Origin: Pseudoalteromonas rubra
GTDB lineage: Bacteria; Pseudomonadota; Gammaproteobacteria; Enterobacterales; Alteromonadaceae
Length of the DNA stretch: 64,000 bases
Reading direction: 5' to 3'
Assembly: GCF_000238295.3 (NCBI RefSeq)
Contig: NZ_AHCD03000026.1
Span: 186,001-250,000, forward strand
The translations under genes were made by a program, and so were the position numbers. This document shows, piece by piece, positions 48,101-55,281 of the stretch (the stretch's first letter is position 1; every line of letters begins with the position of its first letter). The notes beneath the pieces were generated by a model. The model ran no database searches. It had not been told where the DNA came from and saw nothing but the letters and a program-made list of their open reading frames with translations.

Positions 48101-50385
48101 TGCTCGGGCTTTTCAATCGTTATCTGGTTCGCAGTGCCCTCGTAGAGCAGATTTGACAAATTGCGATCAATCGGCAGACCATTCCAGCGGTATAGCCTGA
48201 ACAAGTTCGTTGCCCCGTCATTTTGCTGCTGCCACTTTACGGTATAACGGCCACCCACCTGCGACTTGAGTGCGCTGAATTTAGGTGTATCAGGTGTTGG
48301 CTTTGGATGCGAGATCGACTCTGTTGCACAGACTTGTCGATCGGCTTCTTTGATTGTACCTGGGATCGGCTGCCCGTCTGACACCAGATAATTGGTCGCA
48401 AGTACGCACACACTGAGTGTTTTAGTGTGGTCGGCATAACTAACGTCGACTTCAACTTCTGCGTCAGTACCTGGCGATTTAATCTCTGCATTTGGTAAAA
48501 CGTCTCTGGATGAGCCGTTCACATGGGCTGAAAAGTTCAGCTGCTCTGTGTTTAACAGCGCGCTTGCCACAACCCGATAGGTGCCTGAACCGGCAGGGCT
48601 GATAACAAGCTTGGGCAACCTTGGTTTAGGCGTGTCCGGATACACTATGTCTAAATAAACAGACGACGTGGAAACCGACTGATTCTTATCATCGTATAAC
48701 ACCGCAGATACCGGCATATTTGAACGAACCACTCCCGGTGTCCACGAAAAATGATGTTCTACAGCTCTATCCCGGTAAAGTGCTATGTTGACTGAATAGG
48801 ACTGCAGCAGCGTATTTCCAGACCTGAGCTCAATCCGCTTTAACGATTTTGAATCCTTATTAATCGCCCCGATGCGCGCTACCAATGGCACTGGTTTACC
48901 AAGGATATGACTGGTGCCTGGGCCAACGTTAACACGCAGCGCTGCACCAAAATAACTCGCAGGCATCACTGTGCGTAGAGATTCGTCCGTATCACCGAAC
49001 CGGTTAGCCGCATAGACTTTGAAGTTAGCAGAGGAAGCGCTCCCTCCCAGATTATACGTTGCAGAACAACTACCGTTTGCTTTGTTACAAGCACCACTGA
49101 TGATGGAGCTAGATGGGCAAGGGGCATCTTGAGTAAAACTCCCCCCTCTTCTTGCGCACAACTGCAATGTATCCAGGTAATCCAGGCCACTGTTCACATT
49201 AGCTGTGATCGTCACGATATCATCAATAAACGGTGTGCTTGGTGAAACAGTAATTGAAGAAACTGTCAGATCTGCTGGCACGAACTCAACGGTGCCGCTG
49301 TTGCTGGCATTGGCTCCCTTTTTGTCGTATACCGTCAGTGTAATACTGGTTTGTGCATTATCGCCGCTGATGGTGCCAAAACTCAGCGTACAGCTTTTAC
49401 TGCCAAGCCCAGAGAGCGCGCAGTCTTGTTGCGAAACCGTCACAGGGTCCTGACTGTCTCGTTGCAGCGTTACATGTGATAACTTGTTATAACTTTGCGC
49501 GTCACCATCTTTTACAGTGAAGCTTACCGATATCGCTTCCCCGGCCGCGCCAAACTCTGGTGAAACAGAAAAGTCACTGATAGTGGGAGCGGAGTTTTTC
49601 TCCAGTACAGTAATTTTGCGCGTCTTACTGGTTTGATAGCCCCGGCTATCCTTTACAATCGCTTTGAAGGTGTGCTCACCCACATTAAGCGTGTTTTTAT
49701 CATAAGACCTAGAACATGTTTTTGACTTCTTGTCACGAGAGGTTTCACAGCTTTTAGCCGTGATAAGTAAGTTATTGCGGTATAAGTTGAATGAAGCGAA
49801 GTCAGTGCCTGCATCATAAGCGGTAAAGCTAACGGTAAGCTTCTCATCCTGAACAATGGACGTATCGCTAGATGGGCTCGTGCTGCTGATTTGCGGTTCA
49901 GTAACATTGAAGATATCGAGTTTGACAACACAATCATGATCGTACTCTATATAGGTAGGTATCTGGCTGTATGGATCATCATCTTCTTCATGATCTGCTG
50001 TTGTCATGCGCACGATGAGATCATATTTCCCGGCAGCAAGCGCCGAAGTAACAACCCTGGGCACACTGTAGTGTTTTTTAGCATGCCTTAACCCACTGGG
50101 TAATTCACTTTCAGCTAAGATCCGTGAAGTCCACCCATATAATTTATTGTTCCCTTTATGCAGGGATTTGATACCTTCAAAACTCGTGTAGTCACTGCCT
50201 TGTTCAGGATAGTAATATCCCTCGTAATTCCCTGTTAGAGTCAGTTTGAGGTTTTGCTTGTAAGGCAGTTCATAGGCGTTTTTTAAGAAGCAGTTAGTCT
50301 CAACTTGATTGGCAACAACATCGTCAGAATAAGCCGATGACCAAACAGCCATGCAAGTGAGCAATAGTTTGTTTATATTTTTCAT
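39130..50385 (-). CDS. Giant secreted SpvB/TcdB-like RHS (YD-repeat) protein
   Basis: A 3,751-aa protein from ATG 50385 (CGGAG upstream). It has a signal peptide (1 to about 25) and Ig/cadherin-like beta domains (about 160-800). A PQQ-like propeller segment (about 890-1080) and a thrombospondin-3-like calcium motif DDDGDG (about 1265) follow. Next come an SpvB domain (from about 1430), FG-GAP/VCBS repeats with D-D-DG loops (about 1745-2135), a TcdB middle region (from about 2155) and YD repeats. The RHS core runs to GRFMQPDP (about 3348) and DPSG (3380-3383). The order SpvB-FG-GAP-TcdB middle-RHS is that of Tc toxin B/C subunits, whose shell encloses a toxin. The last 370 residues contain two GGKF motifs (about 3518 and 3570), then a unique tip of about 155 residues. 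It is co-transcribed with the 495-aa gene; no TcA-type component is in the window. Confidence 0.9.
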   Translation of the reverse strand: MKNINKLLLTCMAVWSSAYSDDVVANQVETNCFLKNAYELPYKQNLKLTLTGNYEGYYYPEQGSDYTSFEGIKSLHKGNNKLYGWTSRILAESELPSGLRHAKKHYSVPRVVTSALAAGKYDLIVRMTTADHEEDDDPYSQIPTYIEYDHDCVVKLDIFNVTEPQISSTSPSSDTSIVQDEKLTVSFTAYDAGTDFASFNLYRNNLLITAKSCETSRDKKSKTCSRSYDKNTLNVGEHTFKAIVKDSRGYQTSKTRKITVLEKNSAPTISDFSVSPEFGAAGEAISVSFTVKDGDAQSYNKLSHVTLQRDSQDPVTVSQQDCALSGLGSKSCTLSFGTISGDNAQTSITLTVYDKKGANASNSGTVEFVPADLTVSSITVSPSTPFIDDIVTITANVNSGLDYLDTLQLCARRGGSFTQDAPCPSSSIISGACNKANGSCSATYNLGGSASSANFKVYAANRFGDTDESLRTVMPASYFGAALRVNVGPGTSHILGKPVPLVARIGAINKDSKSLKRIELRSGNTLLQSYSVNIALYRDRAVEHHFSWTPGVVRSNMPVSAVLYDDKNQSVSTSSVYLDIVYPDTPKPRLPKLVISPAGSGTYRVVASALLNTEQLNFSAHVNGSSRDVLPNAEIKSPGTDAEVEVDVSYADHTKTLSVCVLATNYLVSDGQPIPGTIKEADRQVCATESISHPKPTPDTPKFSALKSQVGGRYTVKWQQQNDGATNLFRLYRWNGLPIDRNLSNLLYEGTANQITIEKPEQGHVTYEIQACYDGSTCTAGQQFTVEHLPPYIQSASIEECGASRCLYVKGIGFSQSQTSLQVQLRQTAETYSYSNNLAIQHDGFKALVSDYVADKLIDGGAYLKVNNGVSKNDAPIYSSIVVDGSGSENGPDLLSRGFSFSENGILYAGSETGLNAYIVTDDQKFELKWSHKTPAGIADASKHSDVVAMPLIKSNTSMAHGGVYDDVYFGARNNRFYSIRHDITNTNESSKRVQWLFDTRGPIVAPAQLTKVYGEDTPVVYVGSLDEALYALNADNGEVYWHYLFPGSGGVVAQPQVSADGHVYVQTEKDVYVINPGLIKRNAMHWQGLGELGALLNQHFPQWQDSIENDAKLLRPEQRDEAIWTITELMFVLRDESPTKDQLNILSYLVTNDLLSIEEVARLILGSVTEDGVAIYSNSAMSNEAFTLAMIAKVKNISQQEARTVLVGGQGYGYWQGLLEQGMSRANLVLELLFYRSEQYDQLTLKTLNYFYDFCTTNEACSYSADDDGDGLSFEAELLLGTDPFDKEDGFQTPEINVLSQNFGNLTLGLSVSGPVEFYDLEMSANGQPYESESRVTASSSSKKAPNSDSTNYNMALHNGNYKFRARACISVAVNANTKTFCSPQYAETKQVYIQDSVVQSGINVHLPEGTAKEPTHDREALLQHARLTPTQGNFRVTENGSASYTVPIELPSGIAGVAPQVTLNYDSQAGSSNVALGWSIGAGGAISRCPQTFAQDGQFKPLTFTQSDRFCLGGQRLIPADVTGDFDDYNPLETYVLELDSQVTVAKIGTADSIEFLVKAKDGTLKRYGGAADSEIRLGNRSDRTLTWLLHSVYDNMQVEDTAIKYEYSDSVSGQVLGETEKVLTKVAYSGNSVEFNYRAGEIRRAGYVFNGLMSSERAELQSITVKNHFDRVLSHFVLGTETAANGLRLLTSVKQCDAANVCKLPIQFNYDAFSDSLSYTSSAKVYSLPYHREGKHALAAVLSVDSEGDGIPEIAVLERYEGKDYKLCLLKGGDRLDDASRFACTDFVRGDDEASVSVETFDYNNDGKQELFVNMKKDYDSNYGRDYFAVYELVGQTLQRVDITDLFLPSDSASQERERALYFKEPQFADMNGDGYSDIVYKLDSSESAYVRHYDPVKKQFATPLGLKLFSTDDWLGAVSEEDGEWFLTDMNADGLADIVSLKCAGGSKCDDKQSNSVYVFYNHGIEGTGTNQVQRFRAKSIVSSKKVRSLQLNDANADGLVDLLFLDVSEWDEYKGDQTGSWQLWINKSQSEPMFEHNFTYDVDLDLSDRSEIHKDVTTPTAIDVDRNGKPDLFFRGKLDTNWTHYEWSPKNNTLEQVDKFVLPTATLQSLAGDYLTTFDFDYDGNNDLLFKNGGSIEIRYDNSMLPTSGLLRTVTQGYGSVTAIDYASMTDPSVYEGNVTLFTQDENVKRSDLKVSKYIAPLQLVSEVTTDSPNSNNVGTVSVDYFYEGARAQFGGRGMLGFQSLTTTTYKQEQLTDEQYAIVTTTRYLQHFPFTGMPLSTDKYFKKAGEADSIISTNRYLSRAYNTYKYVEIEHRGGKAYQALLQNARECDARLNSNYTISGYGCSETDMTYDEDNNANLIESVVTKFNVSAAGSHTFVRSGSGGTALSKVTTTNEYTGTAQAKRFGRITKATATHADGSGNNGISKTSAFVYYGASDTHPYMLKQEIIAPGGSCDAQLTKTYVYDDVGNIKRTETSNDSDQCAIEDKQTRVTEHVYDADGRYLRYSLQNVDAAPADLSAGLENSGALVAKSAEILVRNGHGAPTRILSPGGVYTYKLYDTFGSAIGQYQTTGAHSYTYLSECTELQCSVKSQRYVNGELLETQYLDKAGRPYKSIVPSVKGSTLEMKNFYDKYGRLLHTEAHKAEPVKTYHDIFDRVQKVVDENSGMTTATTFNGLESTTTIRGHIGDESDASQSTTTTKNTLGQVVQVTDSMGNTLTYTYDVMGNQDTVSSSADNGRVLVDNEYNALGRRIELKDADRGTWTYTYNAFGELTSQTDARKVTQYFTYDLLGRKTHQSQVLGAEPGGKDSAAYLQTERLSEGDSVWEYGQSPANVHQLISASQGQDWRQFYFYDNFGRAVATLTSLERASACDKNDVELDTNHYDLRIKVSDPDNLPAIADPLTSLCVIQQQAYDAHGRLAFQFDDYRRMNNGGEDKYIEARGVKNTYQYGQLFERREAREGSRGRIYYQVKSLNTRGQVSQYIKGGKTMAITYDPVTGDLTHISGEGELEAVQSDSYAFDGLGNLINRTLTGFELETFGYDDLNRVTHINGTQQFEYDSNGNLTKIGKWHQQYGQHGAALHALTSRSNFVSDDGNGVPIILPPPPPKFDTWGSEEAKSPLMENRFSASLSSASVSDDVRVTESYFYDANGNQTRMKRGLSTIRTLKYSTRNKVKEIEGRNETVIFDYDINNRRYKRVDGNQTVYYVGALELTTKSGNDKQAYIKRYVGNDATIKYTSGDEQAQGSTIQWLFTDHQGSIVAITDQYFNVVKRMSYDVFGQLRTSESETEKAAKAVGLHPDLAFLFDISDNTRGYTGHEPVSVDGESRIIHMNGRIYDALTGRFMQPDPITQAPGNLQNYNTFSYVYNNPLSYTDPSGYVIKPLKKLTRNIIRASAKVFGKDLTHIAGSVASAFCGPGAPACSAAWNYEYNRAMGVPSEYARESAYIAYMSATVLNAIGSNFSKMGAQNVDDVVFNGAQYSNYIDFGGNLLTSGQVAGQITAHAMIGGISSVMAGGKFGHGFFSAGVTKGAGGAYLPGGSDLTVGQVAQGTVISAVIGGTASVVSGGKFSNGARFAAMQYLYNQAKDVDYGKIWDDATRTLGEYWSGVYEQEYKAAQEVLGTENLHRLSQGAAGVAEITGAVAICGSTSGIGCAAGGGLMFMHGASNLYEAMSGRNPMAHAYGGFGADPEFGKKAFIIIDAGMAGASGVNTLRIGTPYSPAGSLNRAEKLWIGNDAYQVYKGVFGN

Positions 50386-50387
50386 TA

Positions 50388-51875
50388 TTATAACTCCGCT
50401 TCCCAAACTACCTGCATGGTCTGGCTATCCTGCGATGTCGACGGTACCGCTTCCAGACCTAACATGCGTGACATTTGCTGTGTAACTGATTCACTCTGTG
50501 GCGTACTTTTTGGAAATGCAATCCCCAGCAATTTATTGCCTTCACGGTAAATAAGCTGAGGCCCTGAGCCCGCAGTATTAACAGCCTCTGTTACGTGTTT
50601 GGCGAGCTGAGTAGATTGTGCCGCAGCACGAACCAGCTCAACAGAACCAATAAGTAAGGGCTTAGTCAGCACATTCTTTACTTGTGCCGGCATGATATAG
50701 GTTTTTAGCTCAGTTCTAAGGTTGTTCGTATCTAGCACTTTGATGGTGCCATTTCGCTGAAAGACATACAGGCCATTTACCAGTATTTCATTGGCTTCAG
50801 ATACGGAATTGAAGAAGCTCGACTCACTCTGTGATATTGCTGTATTAAGCTGAGCCTTATCAACCAGCATTGGGGCCGCAATAGCGTTACTATCGAATTG
50901 ATTGGAACAATTGAGTGTGCCGGGTTGGTTTACATCAACCTTGCAGGCCTTGCCTTTCTCTCCCATCATACTGACAGTGAAGTAAGCAAAACCACCATTA
51001 AACACCGGAGCATTAGCGACAACCCCAGCAGTATTGATCGCCCACTCTTTTTGCCAGGTAATGTCTTTTTCGCCTTGTGCACTTTGAATCACCTGACTTT
51101 TATATCTGAATAGCTTATCGTCATGGGTTGCAAAATACAGACTTCCATTATGCTCGACAATGGTTCGCTCTATCACATCCAGTCCCAGCTCACGTAATGG
51201 CTGAGGATAATTGGATGGCAAAGCTTGTTCTATTGTCCGTTCCTCAGCGAGCGGAGAGACAACAACCTCGCGCTGAATGCTTTGCCCACCAAAGCCGTAG
51301 GCCGTTAATGTGTATTTAGTGACGTAATTAATACTTTGCGACAGCGATCTGAATGACGGTGACTTCATTGTCAACGCTGGTTTTGTATATTGATCAACCG
51401 ATTTGGTAACTGAAATCGCAGTTGCGCCTGATTGCGACCAGTGCAACTGAAACACCTCTCCGGCTTCAACCTGACTGCTCGTAGCATAAAATGCCTGAAC
51501 TTCGAGGTCTGCATCGACGGTAACGGCATTTTGCTGCCAGGGGGAGCAGCCATGGCGATGGCATGACTTGATTCGAAAAGGACCCGTTTGAGCTGTGCTG
51601 GTATAAGGTGTCAGGACCTTATCATTCACCACTCTCCATTGACCATCCTGATAGTGCTCAACGACGTAGTAGTCTGCATCCGCAGCCGGTGTCCATGCCA
51701 GCTGAGAGACATTACCCGTTCGTTTAGTTGATAGCCGAACGATATTCTCTGGTATCAATTCAATGGGAATAAAAACTGTGGTTTTGCCAACCTTGATTGG
51801 TGTATAAGCTTGCTCAAATGCGTTTAACAGCGGCGAAAAGAGCGCTAAACAGCAAAGCAGTCCTTTAAAGTTCAT
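50388..51875 (-). CDS. Exported partner protein of the RHS giant
   Basis: A 495-aa protein with a signal peptide (1-19, ending LLNA). The N-terminal 200 residues look like two fibronectin-III/Ig modules: 'VSQLAWTPAADADYYVVEHYQDGQW' and 'VEAGEVFQLHWSQSGATAIS', each with the Trp/Tyr spacing of such folds. The rest has propeller-like strands (NGSLYFATHDDKLFRYK, GGFAYFTV, NGLYVFQRNGTIKVLD) that echo the PQQ-like part of the giant. The stop codon is 2 bp before the RHS start, so the genes form one operon. It may be a secretion, folding or surface partner. I do not recognise a named family for the whole protein. Confidence 0.75.
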   Translation of the reverse strand: MNFKGLLCCLALFSPLLNAFEQAYTPIKVGKTTVFIPIELIPENIVRLSTKRTGNVSQLAWTPAADADYYVVEHYQDGQWRVVNDKVLTPYTSTAQTGPFRIKSCHRHGCSPWQQNAVTVDADLEVQAFYATSSQVEAGEVFQLHWSQSGATAISVTKSVDQYTKPALTMKSPSFRSLSQSINYVTKYTLTAYGFGGQSIQREVVVSPLAEERTIEQALPSNYPQPLRELGLDVIERTIVEHNGSLYFATHDDKLFRYKSQVIQSAQGEKDITWQKEWAINTAGVVANAPVFNGGFAYFTVSMMGEKGKACKVDVNQPGTLNCSNQFDSNAIAAPMLVDKAQLNTAISQSESSFFNSVSEANEILVNGLYVFQRNGTIKVLDTNNLRTELKTYIMPAQVKNVLTKPLLIGSVELVRAAAQSTQLAKHVTEAVNTAGSGPQLIYREGNKLLGIAFPKSTPQSESVTQQMSRMLGLEAVPSTSQDSQTMQVVWEAEL

Positions 51876-51912
51876 TTTTAACCTATGTTTCTCAAACGGG
51901 AAATCGGCGCGG

Positions 51913-51948
51913 AGTATACCATATAGACTATTTTATGCACATAAAATA
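51913..51948 (-). promoter_or_regulatory. Promoter and palindromic operator of the RHS operon
   Basis: On the minus strand TGGTATACT (-10 TATACT at 51918-51913) is an extended -10. Where the -35 should be lies a perfect 9-bp inverted repeat, TATTTTATG (51929-51937) and CATAAAATA (51940-51948). Transcription would start about 30 bp before the ATG at 51875. A regulator at the palindrome is likely. Confidence 0.55.
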
Positions 51949-52029
51949 TTCATCTCAGGTTCATAATCCAACATTCTTTTTCATAGTGCAGAATTCCTCG
52001 CTATACACTTGAAAATTTGATTATATTTT

Positions 52030-52075
52030 TAGTGAAGGTAAGTATCTCTATTGCGTGAGAATTTACCTTTCACTA
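52030..52075. repeat. Imperfect inverted repeat upstream of the RHS operon
   Basis: TAGTGAAGGTAA (52030-52041) pairs with TTACCTTTCACTA (52063-52075) apart from one bulged T. The loop is 21 nt. No T run follows on either strand. Role unknown. Confidence 0.45.
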
Positions 52076-52131
52076 TTCAGTTAGAGCGCTGCTTAACGCT
52101 TCTTTGACTGCGTTTTGAGTAGAACAAAAAA

Positions 52132-52152
52132 GGCCACAGCAATGCTGTAGCC
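52132..52152 (-). terminator. Terminator after the alkaline phosphatase gene
   Basis: A 9-bp stem (52132-52140 with 52144-52152, one G-T pair) is followed on the minus strand by a run of seven Ts. It is 60 bp past the stop at 52213. Confidence 0.8.
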
Positions 52153-52212
52153 CAATAAGATCTGACGACCTTTTATGTTTGTTATTATGGATTATCCCTA
52201 AAAAGCCGGTGC

Positions 52213-53898
52213 TTACTCAGCGTCAGCCAGACCCAGTGCTTTGATCATCTTGGTACCGATGTCAACATGGTGCTGTAACGTTGAAAATTGTGCCGTCACG
52301 CCTTCAGGACCGAAAGCATACACAGGCACTGGTGCAGCCGTGTGGGTACCTGTACCCCAAACAACGTTTTGCTGTTTCGCCACGATGCGGCCAATTTTAG
52401 CAGTGTAGTCTTCAGTGCCATACACATAGAAGTCTGAGAAATCATCAAACTTAGGCAGCGGCACGTTATCACTGTTGTAACCGTTAAACTCGTTCATACG
52501 CGCTGCTTCATCAATGGTGACTTGATAAGGTGTGAACAGCTGAATCGCATCTTGCCACTCTTTATCCGTTGAGTTACTAAAGTCATAATCACCGTTTACG
52601 TGACCAATCACATCATAGAAAGTCCCTTTTTGTCCGTACAGGATATCCAGTAACTCAAGGCCGCCAAAGTTAAACTTCGGCTTATACTGCTTGCCCTGCA
52701 TACCATCGCCCGGCAGGTCAACCGCTTCAGGTTTATTGTGGCTTGAGTAACTGAAACCAAAACTACCCGTTTCGTGGTCAGCCGTCACCACAACCAGCGT
52801 ATCTGTACGCTCTTTCGCCCACTCATGGACTGCTTCTACTGCTTCGTCAAATTTCAGTAGTTCATTCAGCATCCAGCCAGCATCATTAGCGTGACCAGCC
52901 CAGTCAATCTGACCGCCTTCAATCATCAGGAAGAAGCCGTCTTCATCTTTAGACAGAATGTCCAGAGCTTTTACTGTCATCTCTTTCAGAGAAGGCTGAG
53001 TACAGCTGTTGTCTGCTTTACAATCTCTGTACGCAATACCATCTGCCATGCCCGAGTTTGCAAACAAACCAAGTAGTTTATTAGTATCGGCATCAGCGAG
53101 CTGCGCTTTGTCGAATGCAAGTTCGTAGCCGTGCTGCTCTTTGGCCTCAACAACCACATTGCGGTCGTCGCTACGCTTCGACTTTTTATACACGCTGGCT
53201 GGCATACCCAGGTTAGCAAGTACTTCTTGATCAGCCGCATCTTCTTTAATATCTGATGGAATAAACACGCGCGCACCACCTGATAGCATGACATCCACCA
53301 TGCCGCTTTCTACCATCTCTACGGCAATTTCAGGCTCGTAAGAGCGGTGTGGCTGGTGTGCAGCAAATGCAGCCGGCGTCGCATGGGTCAAACGTGTATC
53401 TGAAACCAGACCGGTCGCCTTGCCCGCTTTTTTCGCTTTTTCAAGGATTGTTTCAATTACATAACCCTGGTCGTCCAGACCAATCATCTCAGAGCCAGCC
53501 GCTTTACCAGTCGCAAGCTGAGTTGCCGAACACGCTGAATCAACAACCAGACTGCCGTTTTCACCATGTGGTGCATTCAGAGATAAACCCAGGTGACCGC
53601 CATTAGCAAGCTTAGACAGTGCGGTTTGGTTGTCTTTGCTGTTGTAGGTAGAGTTTGGTGCGCGACGTGCATACTCTTCAAGTAAACCAACCTGTTGAGC
53701 ACCCATACCATCGCCGATCATCAGGATAATATTCTTCACCTGAGTAACAGGCTTAGGCGCAACTTCAACCTCTTTAACAACCTCAACTTCTTTAACAACT
53801 TCAACTTCTTTGATCACTTCAACCGTTTTGGTGTCGTCATCGTTACATGCGGTCAATAAGACGGCAGAGACCGCCACTGCTAATAGCTTTTTTTTCAT
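52213..53898 (-). CDS. Alkaline phosphatase lipoprotein (PhoA family)
   Basis: A 561-aa phosphomonoesterase. Lipoprotein signal with lipobox LTAC (Cys18) means it is tethered to the membrane. Residues 26-46 are a repetitive charged stalk built of VEVVKE units, encoded by an 18-bp DNA repeat. The catalytic domain starts at about 52. Metal site LMIGDGMGAQQVG, nucleophile Ser121 in VVDSACSATQLATG, HATPAAFAAH, IEGGQIDWAGHAND and TADHETG are all present. It releases phosphate from organic esters in the periplasm or at the surface. No clear Pho box was found upstream. It has its own terminator. Confidence 0.93.
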   Translation of the reverse strand: MKKKLLAVAVSAVLLTACNDDDTKTVEVIKEVEVVKEVEVVKEVEVAPKPVTQVKNIILMIGDGMGAQQVGLLEEYARRAPNSTYNSKDNQTALSKLANGGHLGLSLNAPHGENGSLVVDSACSATQLATGKAAGSEMIGLDDQGYVIETILEKAKKAGKATGLVSDTRLTHATPAAFAAHQPHRSYEPEIAVEMVESGMVDVMLSGGARVFIPSDIKEDAADQEVLANLGMPASVYKKSKRSDDRNVVVEAKEQHGYELAFDKAQLADADTNKLLGLFANSGMADGIAYRDCKADNSCTQPSLKEMTVKALDILSKDEDGFFLMIEGGQIDWAGHANDAGWMLNELLKFDEAVEAVHEWAKERTDTLVVVTADHETGSFGFSYSSHNKPEAVDLPGDGMQGKQYKPKFNFGGLELLDILYGQKGTFYDVIGHVNGDYDFSNSTDKEWQDAIQLFTPYQVTIDEAARMNEFNGYNSDNVPLPKFDDFSDFYVYGTEDYTAKIGRIVAKQQNVVWGTGTHTAAPVPVYAFGPEGVTAQFSTLQHHVDIGTKMIKALGLADAE

Positions 53899-53996
53899 TG
53901 TAGTGTTCCTAAAACGTAATCATCTGAGCCGGGGCACAGTCTAGGGACACTTGATGACTTTTTTATTTCACCTGAGTGACACTTTTTGTTCGGGCA

Positions 53997-55190
53997 CTAT
54001 TGTTTTTTAATCAAAAAAGTACCCGCAAGGTGGCCGCTCACACCAAAGATAAAGATGCTCAGCAGCACAGTGGCCGTCGTGATCTTCGTAATAAAAAGAC
54101 TGTGAGGGAGGTTCGACCCCAGCAACATCAGGCTTAACACAACAGAGGCCAGTCCTTTCGGTCCGAACCAGGCAAGTACCACGCGCTCGCGCCAGCCCAG
54201 CCTGCAAGCCAGTAACAACAAAACCACAGGAAAGAACCGAAACACGGCCACCGCCAGTAATGCATATGCCCATATCCGCCAGTCAAACGTAGTAAACAAC
54301 AAAATACTGGCACTGATCCCAAAGATAACCCACAGGATATAAGCCGCCAGATCGGCTATCTGCTCGCTTTCTTCGATCAGTTTGTCTTTAAGCGCATCTC
54401 GAAAGCCATAATCAAACAACAAACCACTGATAAACACCGCAATAAACCCACTCCCACCGAGCAATTGGGTGGCAGAAAATACCGCAATGGCAATGCCGAT
54501 AAATAAAAACGGGCTGCTTTTAGCAGCAAAGAAATGATGACGATAAGTCAATTTAATCAGGTAAACAGACACGACAGTTAACACTAATGCAACAACTAAA
54601 GCGAGCCCCACCTCGTGCAAAAATAACGCCCCCAGTGAATGTTCGGCGGGTTGCTGGGTATACAGGCTGCTACCAAGTAAAAAAAGAAAAACCGGTACAC
54701 ACAGGCCATCATTCAGGCCACTTTCAACATTGATCGCCTCACGAAGCTGAGCCGGCACCTGCTTTTCCTGAATAAAGCTCTGACACAAGGCCGCGTCGGT
54801 TGGTGTCAGCATAATGGCCAGAATAAAACAGCTCAGCCAGGGCAAAGACAATAACGCATGTGCGCCAAGCGCCGCAAACCCCATGGTCAGAGGCAGCGCA
54901 AGCAGCAGTAACAGTGGCAGTTGATAGGAATGTAATAAGACCCTGAGCCGGGTTTTTGCCGCATCTGAAAACAGAAAAATAGCCAGGATCAATTCAACCA
55001 GAGGCAGAAACTCACGCAACGTGTCCACCTTCAGCGTCAGCGAATCCTGAAAATACCAGCCCAGGGCACAACCAAACAGCACAAACCACATTGGTCCGGT
55101 AAATTCAGCCCGTTGCAACTGACGAATGATAATGGAGTACAGAAAAATGGCCAGCCCCAGCCAGGCCAGCACCAGATAGATTGTTTCCAC
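53997..55190 (-). CDS. Cation:proton antiporter (CPA1/NhaP-like)
   Basis: A 397-aa polytopic membrane protein with about 12 hydrophobic segments and few charges outside loops. Signature blocks are 'LTPTDAALCQSFIQE' (the TD motif in the unwound helix) and 'NVESGLNDGLCVPVFLFLL', corresponding to the E-x-x-xND ion-binding helix of CPA1 exchangers. 'WFGPKGLASVVLSLMLL' near the C-terminus is the typical GPRG/GPKG helix. It should exchange Na+ or K+ for H+ across the inner membrane. The exact ion cannot be told from sequence. It stands alone between minus-strand genes. Confidence 0.87.
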   Translation of the reverse strand: METIYLVLAWLGLAIFLYSIIIRQLQRAEFTGPMWFVLFGCALGWYFQDSLTLKVDTLREFLPLVELILAIFLFSDAAKTRLRVLLHSYQLPLLLLLALPLTMGFAALGAHALLSLPWLSCFILAIMLTPTDAALCQSFIQEKQVPAQLREAINVESGLNDGLCVPVFLFLLGSSLYTQQPAEHSLGALFLHEVGLALVVALVLTVVSVYLIKLTYRHHFFAAKSSPFLFIGIAIAVFSATQLLGGSGFIAVFISGLLFDYGFRDALKDKLIEESEQIADLAAYILWVIFGISASILLFTTFDWRIWAYALLAVAVFRFFPVVLLLLACRLGWRERVVLAWFGPKGLASVVLSLMLLGSNLPHSLFITKITTATVLLSIFIFGVSGHLAGTFLIKKQ

Positions 55191-55281
55191 TCAACGCCTC
55201 CTTGGCTTTGTCATAATCACTAATAGATAACCGGTTCAGTCATCGTCCATCACACTGGCTGACTTGCAATTGAGTCGTATT

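Noticed and set aside
50388..51875. PQQ-dependent dehydrogenase for the 495-aa protein
   Set aside because: Only propeller-like strands are seen; there are no PQQ-binding or catalytic residues of such enzymes, and the N-terminus is fibronectin-like.
53899..53996. A Pho box in front of the alkaline phosphatase gene
   Set aside because: Only scattered TGTCA-like pieces occur, not two half sites at the correct spacing.
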